A DNA stretch of 64,000 bases from Oceanicoccus sp. KOV_DT_Chl. GTDB taxonomy: Bacteria; Pseudomonadota; Gammaproteobacteria; Pseudomonadales; Dasaniaceae. The notes under the pieces are model-generated. The model ran no database searches, was not told where the DNA came from, and worked only from the letters and a program-made list of their open reading frames with translations. Position 1 is the stretch's first letter. Every line of letters starts with the position of its first letter. Positions 55,037 to 63,345 of the stretch are shown here, one piece after another. The position numbers and the translations under genes are program-made. Where the stretch lies: NCBI RefSeq assembly GCF_900120175.1, contig NZ_FQLF01000002.1, forward strand, positions 1,054,001-1,118,000. Reading direction: 5' to 3'.

Positions 55037-55708
55037 ATGACTGAAATCACCCTGGTCAGACACGGACAGGCCTCATTCAATAGTGACAATTATGATCAAC
55101 TCAGCCCAGTCGGCGAGCAACAAGCTGGCTGGCTGGGCGACTATTTTGCTGAACGCGACATTCAATTTGACCGGATTGTCATCGGCAGCCAATTGCGCCA
55201 CAAGCAAACTGCCACGGGCATTAGCAAAGCGCTGGCCTCAGCGCCAGAGTTTGAAATACACCCGGGGTTTAATGAATACGATTTCCATGCTTTAGTGCAT
55301 GCCTTCTCGACGCAATATCCCGAGCAGTTGAATACCGGTTATAGTGATCGCCGGCATTTTTATGCGCTGCTGCGACTAGCGCTGGTCGCCTGGTCCGAAG
55401 ATCAACTGTCGGCGGCGTTGCCCGAAAGCTGGCAGGCGTTTACCGACCGCATTGTGGACGCCATGACATTTGCCAGTAGCGAGCGTCAACAAAAAGTACT
55501 GGTCGTCAGCTCTGGCGGGCCTATCTCCATGATCATGAAACAAACGCTGGCCCTGGCCACTGAGCAAATGATTAGTCTCAACCTGCAGGTCATCAACGCC
55601 AGCTTTAGCCGCCTGTTAAAAACACGCAGGGGCATGCAGCTCATCAGTTTTAATAATATTCCCCATCTCGATCAACCAACACGCACTGACACTATCACCT
55701 ACAGTTAA
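55037..55708 (+). CDS. Histidine phosphatase family protein lacking the second catalytic His
   Basis: 223 residues. The phosphoglycerate mutase-like RHG motif is at 8-10 (LVRHGQASF), followed by IGSQLRHKQTA. The usual second histidine (VSHGG) is replaced by Ser159 in VVSSGG. That may reduce or change phosphatase activity, unless another residue serves. It precedes an acyl-CoA dehydrogenase and a kinase-like gene, an arrangement that suits handling of a phosphorylated acyl-CoA. Confidence 0.85.
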   Translation: MTEITLVRHGQASFNSDNYDQLSPVGEQQAGWLGDYFAERDIQFDRIVIGSQLRHKQTATGISKALASAPEFEIHPGFNEYDFHALVHAFSTQYPEQLNTGYSDRRHFYALLRLALVAWSEDQLSAALPESWQAFTDRIVDAMTFASSERQQKVLVVSSGGPISMIMKQTLALATEQMISLNLQVINASFSRLLKTRRGMQLISFNNIPHLDQPTRTDTITYS

Positions 55709-55745
55709 ATCACTTTTTACTCAGCCACTTTATAGGTAAGCGATT

Positions 55746-56957
55746 ATGCATTTTGAATTCAGCGACAAAGTTAAAAACCTCCAACAGCGCCTCACCGATT
55801 TTATGGAAGAACATGTCTATCCCGTCGAGCAAGAATACAACGCGTATTTTCTCAGCGCTGAAAATCCGTGGGCAACGGCACCGATGATGGAAGCCTTAAA
55901 AGAGAAAGCCCGTGCAGCAGGTTTATGGAATTTATTTTTAGCCAAGGGCCATGGCGGTGACCTCACCAACTTGGAATACGCACCGCTGGCTGAAATTATG
56001 GGCCGCGTTATTTGGGCACCGGAGATTTTTAACTGTAATGCACCAGACACTGGCAACATGGAAACGCTGGTACTCTATGGCACCGAGGAACAAAAACAAC
56101 GCTGGTTGACACCATTAATGGAAGGCCGTATCCGTTCCGGCTTTGCCATGACCGAACCGGCGGTTGCTTCAAGTGACGCGACCAATATTGCCTGCTCTAT
56201 CGTCCGCGATGGCGACGAGTATGTGATCAACGGGCGCAAATGGTTCACCACCGGCGGCATGCGCGACAGCTGTGAAATTTATATTCTGATGGGTAAAACC
56301 GACCCGGAAAATCCTAATCGCCACCAACAGCAATCAATGATTCTGGTGCCTAAAAACACCCCGGGGTTAACCACTGTTCGCTCCACTTCGACCCTTGGGT
56401 TTAGAGAGTACCCTTTCGGTGAAGCGGAAACTATTTTTGATAATGTTCGCGTCCCTGCCAGCAATTTATTACTCGGTGAAGGCCGCGGTTTTGAAATCGC
56501 CCAGGGCCGCCTTGGGCCTGGCCGAATTCATCACTGCATGCGTTTGATCGGCTGCGCACAACGAGCACTGGAATTAATGGTTAAACGTGCCGATGAGCGT
56601 ATAGCTTTCGGCCAACCCATTTCAAAACAGCAATCAGTGCGTGAAGATATTGCCAAGTCTTATTGTGAAATAGAACAAGCGCGCTTGCTAACACTGAAAG
56701 CAGCCGATCAGATGGATCGCTACGGTAATAAAGTGGCCAAAGATATTATTGCTGCGATTAAAATAACCGCACCGATGATGGCCTGTACCGTTATCGACCG
56801 CGCCATTCAAATACACGGTGCTGCCGGCATGACTGAAGACTTTCCCTTTGCCGAAAGCTACAATTATGCCCGCCAAATTCGTTTAGCAGATGGCCCCGAC
56901 CAAGTCCATATGATGGCGCTTGGCCGACAACTGATTCAACAATACGCGGTGAAATAA
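55746..56957 (+). CDS. Acyl-CoA dehydrogenase (ACAD10/11-like)
   Basis: 403 residues. [20 protein letters not shown] and [12 protein letters not shown] mark the FAD/substrate region. [22 protein letters not shown] and [15 protein letters not shown] belong to the C-terminal domain. The RIHHCMR form is characteristic of the ACAD10/11 and LvaC group rather than beta-oxidation enzymes. The stop is 1 nt from the next start, so it is tightly coupled to the kinase-like gene, as in human ACAD11 where the two are fused. Confidence 0.9.
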   Translation: MHFEFSDKVKNLQQRLTDFMEEHVYPVEQEYNAYFLSAENPWATAPMMEALKEKARAAGLWNLFLAKGHGGDLTNLEYAPLAEIMGRVIWAPEIFNCNAPDTGNMETLVLYGTEEQKQRWLTPLMEGRIRSGFAMTEPAVASSDATNIACSIVRDGDEYVINGRKWFTTGGMRDSCEIYILMGKTDPENPNRHQQQSMILVPKNTPGLTTVRSTSTLGFREYPFGEAETIFDNVRVPASNLLLGEGRGFEIAQGRLGPGRIHHCMRLIGCAQRALELMVKRADERIAFGQPISKQQSVREDIAKSYCEIEQARLLTLKAADQMDRYGNKVAKDIIAAIKITAPMMACTVIDRAIQIHGAAGMTEDFPFAESYNYARQIRLADGPDQVHMMALGRQLIQQYAVK

Positions 56958-56958
56958 T

Positions 56959-57977
56959 ATGACTGCAACAGCTGATTTCGATACCGAAAAACTGGCGGCC
57001 TATTTAGAGCAACACATTGCGGGTTTTAAAGGCCCGCTTAGCGCAGAAAAATTTGCCGGTGGGCAATCCAACCCCACTTTTGCCATCACCGCAGCCAGTG
57101 GTCGCTATGTGTTGCGCCGCAAACCCGCCGGGGTTTTATTAAAATCGGCCCATGCAGTGGACCGCGAATTTAGAGTCATTCAGGCGTTAGCTGAGACTGA
57201 TGTGCCGGTCGCCAAGGTCTACCACTTATGTGAAGACGATTCGATTATCGGCAGCATGTTTTATGTGATGGAGTTTGTTAACGGTACCGTCTACTGGGAC
57301 CCCACGCTACCGACAATGAATAACAGCGAACGCAGCACTATCTACGATGAAATGAACCGCGTACTGGCAGCATTGCATAGCGTCGATGTAGACGCGGTAG
57401 GCTTAACCGATTACGGCAAACCGGGAAACTATTTTGAACGACAAATCAGTCGCTGGAGCAAACAGTACCGCGCATCAGAAACAGAACCCTACCTGCTATG
57501 GAAACATTGCTGCAATGGCTGCCGGACAATGTCCCCGCCGACGATGGCAAAGTCAGCTTAGTCCACGGCGACTTTCGGCTAGACAATATGATGTTCGACC
57601 CCGACACCCATAAAGTCCTTGCGTTGGTCGATTGGGAACTTTCTACACTAGGCCACCCCTATGCAGACCTCGCCTACCAGTGCATGCAACTGCAACTGCC
57701 CGCAGGTGGAAATCTTTCAGGGTTACAAGGGGCAGATAGAAAAGCGCTCGGTATTCCCACCGAGGCAGAATATGTTGCCAGCTACTGCCAACGTATGGGA
57801 ATCGCAACAATCGATAACTGGAATTTTTATCTCGCCTTCAGTTTTTTCCGTTTAGCCGCTATTTTACAAGGCGTTAAAAAACGCGCGCTGGACGGCAATG
57901 CCTCCAGCGCTAAAGCGATTGAAATGGGTGAATTAGTAAAGCCGTTGGCAGAGTTGGGGATTGAGTCGATAACGTAA
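56959..57977 (+). CDS. Aminoglycoside-phosphotransferase-like kinase (LvaA/ACAD11 type), frameshifted
   Basis: Two overlapping frames join into about 339 residues. N-lobe FAGGQSNPTFAI and YVLRRKPAG (nucleotide lysine region). After the break come the catalytic loop VHGDFRLDNMMFD and the metal site LALVDWELSTLGHPYADLAY. One A added after CCC at 57487-57489 gives the family-like junction ETEPIPAMETLLQWLP. Members phosphorylate 4-hydroxyacyl-CoA so that an acyl-CoA dehydrogenase-like partner can eliminate phosphate. Frame aside, all motifs are intact. Confidence 0.87.
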
Positions 57978-57984
57978 ACAACTA

Positions 57985-58400
57985 AGCTCTTTAATAGAGT
58001 TAACTGCAATAAACTCACAAAAAACCGGCGCGTTTTGGCAGTAGTCTTTACCACCACCTCACCCAGTTCACTGGCAGCCAGACTATGACCATCGTCAGCA
58101 ACCACTTTTATTTGTGGAGCAGCGCCGGGGGATTGTCTACAGAAATAACACCAGCCAGAGCCAAATCCACCAGGCTACGATGCGCAACCACAACACCTTT
58201 CAGCTTACCGGTAGTGCCACTGGCATAGATCTAAATGAAGGTATCATCCATTTCGGTAACTGACGCGATAGCAGTGGCAGGTATGTGTTGCATAGCGGGC
58301 AACTTCTGCAAAGCCTAGCGTCATATCATCCTGAATTAATGCCAATGCCCGTGGTCACTGCAAGGCGTGGTACTGCACAATGTTATCGTCTCGCATGACT
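57985..58400 (-). pseudogene. Decayed acyl-CoA ligase (AMP-binding enzyme) remnant
   Basis: Minus-strand pieces of the ANL superfamily survive in order. ALIQDDMTLGFAEVAR (N-terminal lead-in, near 58330) is followed by the adenylate-forming A3 motif IYASGTTGKLKGVVVAHRSLV (near 58190-58235) and, in another frame, PQIKVVADDGHSLAASELGEVVVK (near 58045-58115). Stops, frame changes and large internal deletions (over a hundred residues missing) separate them. So this is true decay and not a single base error. It sits where an LvaE-like CoA ligase would complete the cluster. Confidence 0.7.
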
Positions 58401-58487
58401 TGCCTTTCTTTAAGCTTGGGATTTTACAAAACATATGGGATTTTACAAAACATAGTGGAATTAAAAATGCATCACTGCCAAGCACTC

Positions 58488-59327
58488 TTAATCGAAGCGG
58501 GCACCACCATCGACATTAATCGTTTGCCCAGTGACATAACTGGCATCATCGGAGCAAACAAAGGACACCACAGCAGCCAACTCAGAAGCTTTACCCTGTC
58601 GGCCCATAGGGATGAAACCTTCTAACGACTCTTGATAGGCGCCATCGGCTAAATTATATTTTTCTGATGTTCTGGCAATCGTTCCGTCCATCATATCGGT
58701 GCTGTGCGAACCAGGGCTTACACAATTAACGCGAATGCCGGTTTTGGCTAGTTCCAGTGCTAATTGCTGGGTAAAACCCACGACAGCAAATTTGGACGCA
58801 CAGTAAGCACCGTAATCAGCCAAACCAACACGTCCAGCCAAAGAGGCGATCATCACAATACTGCCACCAGCGCCGCACTCCAGCATATATCGGCCACCGT
58901 ACTTGCTCACCAAAAAGACACCGTTAATATTAATATCAATGGTTTTATTCCACACCGCCTCATCGGTTTCAAAAATCGGTGATACCCCTGCATTGCTGGC
59001 ATCACCGGCGTTATTCACAATCACATCAAGACGACCAAATTCATCACGCACCGAAGCGATCATTGCTATCACCTCGTCTTTGCTGGTGACATCGCAGTAA
59101 ATTGCTTTGGCCTTGCCACCCTGCGCTTCAATTTCTGCCACCAAGGATGGTAATCCTAACCAGCCCATAGCCTGCTCAGGCGCTGGAAAAGTATCCGGCG
59201 ATTTATTGCGTCCACAGATGACGATGTCCGCGCCATCGGCAGCCAATCGCAACGCAATGGCTCGACCCAAACCGCGATATCGCGCCGCACCGGTTATCAG
59301 TGCCACTTTACCTGTTAACTTAGCCAT
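58488..59327 (-). CDS. Short-chain dehydrogenase/reductase
   Basis: 279 residues. Cofactor motif TGAARYRGLG is two residues longer than usual (TGxxxxxGxG), NNAG at 105-108, Tyr175 and Lys179 (YCASK), C-terminal GQTINVDGG. An insertion at about 42-62 (KSPDTFPAPEQAMGWLGLP) is not typical of the family. Likely acts on a hydroxyacyl intermediate of the neighbouring kinase-dehydrogenase module (LvaD-like role by context only). Confidence 0.88.
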   Translation of the reverse strand: MAKLTGKVALITGAARYRGLGRAIALRLAADGADIVICGRNKSPDTFPAPEQAMGWLGLPSLVAEIEAQGGKAKAIYCDVTSKDEVIAMIASVRDEFGRLDVIVNNAGDASNAGVSPIFETDEAVWNKTIDININGVFLVSKYGGRYMLECGAGGSIVMIASLAGRVGLADYGAYCASKFAVVGFTQQLALELAKTGIRVNCVSPGSHSTDMMDGTIARTSEKYNLADGAYQESLEGFIPMGRQGKASELAAVVSFVCSDDASYVTGQTINVDGGARFD

Positions 59328-59382
59328 CCCTTACTCCCATTATTCTTTTAATTTTTGTTTTTAGCGTCGATTATTAATAGTA

Positions 59383-59832
59383 CTAGGCGCGCCAAACACG
59401 CTTATTCCCAGTACCAAACATTTCCGACAGCTCAACTCGAAACGGTTCAATTTTAATCGCCACAAAATCTTTTGACGACGGACCGTCGGGCCAGAACTGA
59501 GCAAGGTCATAATCAATGACATTCCAGGCATGATCCTTGGTTGCCTGATCACTAAAGATACTGGCCTTACCACGCACTAACAAATGAATAAAATCAGGAG
59601 GTGCTACTTGAAACTGCACATCGACAATGGGCTGCGCTGCAATTTGTAGCGCTTTCGGTGTCGTCGGCCCAGTCGCAAACCACAGCGTATCCCCCTCCCA
59701 CGTAGGATGCACCATGCGTACTCGTGGCTCACCATCTTCCACTGTTGCCAGAGCTGACCAAATCGCTTGTTTGGCCGCCGCATTGACCTGGATAAAAAAT
59801 TCTTCTTTCTCTTTTTCGGTAACTACGCCCAT
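59383..59832 (-). CDS. Pyridoxamine 5-phosphate oxidase-like (split-barrel flavin) protein
   Basis: 149 residues. AIWSALATVEDGEPRVRMVHPTWEGDTLWFATGPTTPKALQIAAQPIVDVQFQ is the split barrel of the PNPOx-like group, which binds FMN, F420 or heme. The end resembles other general stress/flavin members. Reaction unknown. Upstream of the SDR on the same strand (55-bp gap). Confidence 0.82.
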   Translation of the reverse strand: MGVVTEKEKEEFFIQVNAAAKQAIWSALATVEDGEPRVRMVHPTWEGDTLWFATGPTTPKALQIAAQPIVDVQFQVAPPDFIHLLVRGKASIFSDQATKDHAWNVIDYDLAQFWPDGPSSKDFVAIKIEPFRVELSEMFGTGNKRVWRA

Positions 59833-59894
59833 CGCATCCTCACTTTTTTAATTCACCAGACTATTACTTCACTTTGACTTAAAACAATTACTAC

Positions 59895-61136
59895 TTAGTT
59901 TTCAATAAACGGCTGCAACAATGGAGCCACCGCCAGACTCGGTGGAATATTGTGTAGGCCTATTATCTCATCCAATGCTTCGTGCCGATGATAAATACGC
60001 TGCTCTAAATAGGACAGCGGCATACCCGTAATAGCACCGGTTTCCATTGACTGCTGCTGACTCGCTAAAAACTGCACATCTTCTTGTAACACCACATCAA
60101 ATATCGCTAATTTTTCTAACCACGCTGGCGATAAAAACTCCTGTTGCCGCTGCCACACATTATCCGTCACCTTACTCTTGCCATCATCAGCACCAAACCA
60201 GAGTACATCCATTCGGGTATTGGCTTTATCAATTGGCCAGAACAGCAATAGCGGAAAACCTGCCGCATCTAACGGCATCACCATGTTGGGAAAAACGCTA
60301 TAGGCTAAATTACTGATTCGAGGCAATTCCCCCACCGAGGTGATGTCTACAAATTCGTCAGGCGTCGTTAGCAAACCTTCGCGGTTGGGGGTATACATTT
60401 TATTATGGCCCTGCTCCAACAAAGCAATAACCGTCCCTTTGTGGTCGAGCAATTGATTAACCGTGTGCGGGTGAATATGTTGCAGGTGATAGGTTTCCAT
60501 AAAGGAGTCGGTGCAGGCTTTCCAATTAGCGGCTATAGGAATACTGTGCTTGTCATAGAGCCGTAAATTTGCCAAATCAAACTGCTCTAGCTCGGGCGCT
60601 ATTGGAGCGATAAAATCCTGCAAGGGTTTCGCCTGCGCATCGCGATTGACAAATATCCACTTCCCCCAGGATTCACAGCGTAACTCCTTGAGCCGGTAAC
60701 AGGCTTTATCCAAATCAACAAAATCACGCTGATCCGGTACGCCGATTAACTCGCCGGCATAATTGTAAGTCCAACCATGATAACCACATTGTAAGCGTGA
60801 TTGCCGGGAATACTCCTCTACTACTAACGGCCCGCCACGGTGCTGACAGGTATTGTAAAAAGCCCGGTACTGATCAGCCCCTTCATTGATAATAACGATG
60901 GGAACACCGCTATCGCGCCATAATTTACAACTACCCGGCGCAGGCAGCTCATCAGCATGGGCAGCAAATAACCACGACCGTGGCCAAAGATGTTGTTGCT
61001 CTGCCTGCCAAAACGCGTCTGAGGTATAACGACCGGTGGCAATTTCCGGCAACTTGGGGAAATCAAGCGGCGGGCCTGAGCGCTCAAAAGCCGCAGCAAT
61101 CCGCTGTTTTATTTTCTCCTCATAGTGCGCATTCAT
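59895..61136 (-). CDS. Rieske non-heme iron oxygenase alpha subunit
   Basis: 413 residues. Rieske ligands Cys97/His99 (CQHRG) and Cys117/His120 (CGYHGW). Iron site CTDSFMETYHLQHIHPHTV (His217, His222). The shorter length and motif spacing differ from the 38640/49568 pair. A 20-bp dyad-like site lies 66 bp upstream at 61202. Electron partners are not adjacent. First gene of a minus-strand run with the flavin protein and SDR. Confidence 0.92.
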   Translation of the reverse strand: MNAHYEEKIKQRIAAAFERSGPPLDFPKLPEIATGRYTSDAFWQAEQQHLWPRSWLFAAHADELPAPGSCKLWRDSGVPIVIINEGADQYRAFYNTCQHRGGPLVVEEYSRQSRLQCGYHGWTYNYAGELIGVPDQRDFVDLDKACYRLKELRCESWGKWIFVNRDAQAKPLQDFIAPIAPELEQFDLANLRLYDKHSIPIAANWKACTDSFMETYHLQHIHPHTVNQLLDHKGTVIALLEQGHNKMYTPNREGLLTTPDEFVDITSVGELPRISNLAYSVFPNMVMPLDAAGFPLLLFWPIDKANTRMDVLWFGADDGKSKVTDNVWQRQQEFLSPAWLEKLAIFDVVLQEDVQFLASQQQSMETGAITGMPLSYLEQRIYHRHEALDEIIGLHNIPPSLAVAPLLQPFIEN

Positions 61137-61201
61137 CAGCTATTCCGTCGTAAGCTTTATCATTATTTCAGGCCATCATGCTAGCAAATCACACCCATAA
61201 A

Positions 61202-61221
61202 ACAAACCGTATTGCTTGTTT
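61202..61221. promoter_or_regulatory. 20-bp dyad, weak member: AACAAACC-GTAT-TGCTTGTT
   Basis: Outer arms AACAA / TTGTT match the family, but the inner bases differ. It lies between the divergent Rieske gene (61136) and the secreted-protein gene (61308). Confidence 0.35.
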
Positions 61222-61307
61222 TATTATTGACCAAAATACTCTACACTCATCTCTATAATTAGACTAACCCCACCTAATTACTAGCTTGCCGTTAAGGATT
61301 AGACATC

Positions 61308-61730
61308 ATGTCACTGCACTATCGCATAAATGGAAAGGCCTGCTCGCTTTTGATGTATTTATGGATTGCGCTAATCGCCAGCAGCGCGGCTGTTAGCAAC
61401 GAACAAAACCCGGCCAATTCTAAATTGCACCAGCTGCTTAATGGCAATTCTATTTATGGCTTATATGGTGAGTTAGTCTTCAAACAGATATTACATACTG
61501 ATGGCCGTCTTACGGTAGCCGTTAAAGGCGGCGACCCGGAAATTTTACAGGCCCAGTGGTTTATCAATAAAGCGGGCAAGTACTGCGAACAATGGCCAGA
61601 CCATCAGGCCTGTTTTGATATCACTGAGGGCGAGCAGGATTACCTGAACGTGACCGCCCTCGGCAAACACAGCGACATTACTATTAAAGCGCAATTGTAC
61701 CGTGGCCAAATTCCACTAACGTTCGACTAA
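61308..61730 (+). CDS. Secreted protein of unknown function
   Basis: 140 residues. Signal peptide with a long n-region (about 1-30, ending IASSAAVS). The mature part has two Cys (YCEQWPDHQACF) likely to form a disulfide and the block DGRLTVAVKGGDPEILQAQWFINKAGKYCEQW. It resembles small periplasmic proteins with a conserved WF-xxx-G-xxC core. Function unknown. Followed by a P450 48 bp downstream. Confidence 0.65.
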   Translation: MSLHYRINGKACSLLMYLWIALIASSAAVSNEQNPANSKLHQLLNGNSIYGLYGELVFKQILHTDGRLTVAVKGGDPEILQAQWFINKAGKYCEQWPDHQACFDITEGEQDYLNVTALGKHSDITIKAQLYRGQIPLTFD

Positions 61731-61778
61731 TAATTACTACGCACACCGATAACAATAAAAGTGTTAAGGAATAAGCCG

Positions 61779-63128
61779 ATGGGTGTCAAAACACCAAATC
61801 ATACACTAAGCCCTGCCCGCTGCCCGCTATCGCTGGAAGACGTAGACTTATTCGCTGCGGGCGCGCAGGAGCATTGGTATGAAAGTTACCCTATCCTGCA
61901 TAGCGAGGCTCCCGTTCAAATACTTCACGGCGAGGGCCCGGATGGAGAGTCTGATGCCTTTGTACTAACCAAATACGAAGACATAGAAACGGTCGTCAAA
62001 GACGCTGATAGATTTGTGCCATTAATGAGCTTGCTAGTTAACGACTTACAGCGACTCGCCGATCAAGGTATCAAACCACCGCGGGACCCGGCAAATTTTA
62101 ATATCGCACTGGAGTCGGTGCGCACCCTGCGACCCACAGATGAATTATGGCGTGCCCATAGGCAAGAACTAACCGATCCGTGGGTAGGTCCAGGGGCCAA
62201 ACGTCACACTGAAATGATCACCCAGGTGGTAGATAGCTTAATAGATAAGTGGATTAACAACCATAATGCTCAAGCCATGGGTAAGGTCGAATTTATTGCA
62301 GAATTTGCCCGCCCGCTACCACAATTAGTGATGGCAAAAATTCTGGGCTTTCCTGAAGAAGATGTGCCTAAATTACAGCAATGGGGAACAGCGCAGGTCA
62401 AACAGTTTGTTTATGGCAAAGGGCATTTCAACGTACTTTCAGAAAAAGAGGCTACTGAACAGGCACAACAACTGCAAGGCTTCAGTGAATACGTAGAGCA
62501 ACAGGTCAACAAAAAACGTCAACACCCTGAAGACGATATGATCAGCGCACTCACTCAAACAACATACCAGGCGCTTGGCAGAAAACTCACCTTCGATGAA
62601 ATTAATGGCATTGTTTACTTTATGGTACTGGGCGGCTTGGAAACCACCCAGTATGCGCTAGACCAGCAAGCGCAGCTATTATGCGAACAACCCCAGCTGT
62701 TTAAAGACCTGCGAAAAAACCCGGAAAAAATTCGTGTATTTACTGAGGAAGCCATGCGCTTACGCGCTCCGACTCAAGGCCTATCAACACGCATCACCAC
62801 GCAAGTTGAAACTTTTCAGGGAGTCACTATTCCCAAAGGCTCCATCCTGCATTTGCGTTTTGGCGCTGGCAATGTCGACCCCGATCAATATGATTGCCCT
62901 TATGAATTAAACCTGGAACGCAAAGCTATCGGTAATCATCTCACTTTTTCACAAGGACCAAGAACCTGCCCTGGCGCGGGGATATCAAGACTGGAGCAAC
63001 AAATTGCATGGTCGCGGTTACTCAAACGGTTGAGCGCATTAAAATACGCCAAAGGCAATACCTTTTTGCACCAGCCCGGCATTATGTTGGGAACACTGGA
63101 GCTGAACCTCGAATTTAAAAAAGCATAG
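61779..63128 (+). CDS. Cytochrome P450
   Basis: 449 residues from ATG at 61779, with AAGGAA 8 nt upstream; an in-frame GTG at 61761 precedes that RBS and is less likely. Heme ligand Cys397 in FSQGPRTCPG, I-helix LGGLETTQYALD, ExxR as EAMR. Unlike the other two P450s here it has GGLETT and longer N-terminal and F-G regions, so it belongs to another family. Substrate unknown. Confidence 0.92.
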   Translation: MGVKTPNHTLSPARCPLSLEDVDLFAAGAQEHWYESYPILHSEAPVQILHGEGPDGESDAFVLTKYEDIETVVKDADRFVPLMSLLVNDLQRLADQGIKPPRDPANFNIALESVRTLRPTDELWRAHRQELTDPWVGPGAKRHTEMITQVVDSLIDKWINNHNAQAMGKVEFIAEFARPLPQLVMAKILGFPEEDVPKLQQWGTAQVKQFVYGKGHFNVLSEKEATEQAQQLQGFSEYVEQQVNKKRQHPEDDMISALTQTTYQALGRKLTFDEINGIVYFMVLGGLETTQYALDQQAQLLCEQPQLFKDLRKNPEKIRVFTEEAMRLRAPTQGLSTRITTQVETFQGVTIPKGSILHLRFGAGNVDPDQYDCPYELNLERKAIGNHLTFSQGPRTCPGAGISRLEQQIAWSRLLKRLSALKYAKGNTFLHQPGIMLGTLELNLEFKKA

Positions 63129-63345
63129 ACTTAGAGAATATTTTTTACTCACCTTAGCTAGCAACAATACAGCCCCTCACTTATGACACTCTGCTCTCCA
63201 TGGCAAAATTCTCCAGCGCAAGCCGGTTTGATGCCGCTAACAAACATTCAACCAAACACAAAAGCATTAGAAAAGCCCCCATATCGATAATTTTTGATAC
63301 AATTACCGGCTATCAGCAGACAGAGTCGTAACCTATACACTTTTT

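Noticed and set aside
7196-57561. Programmed ribosomal frameshifting as the cause of the split genes
   Set aside because: The breaks lie at unrelated positions in unrelated families, without slippery heptamers and pseudoknots being evident, and all are explained by one missing base.
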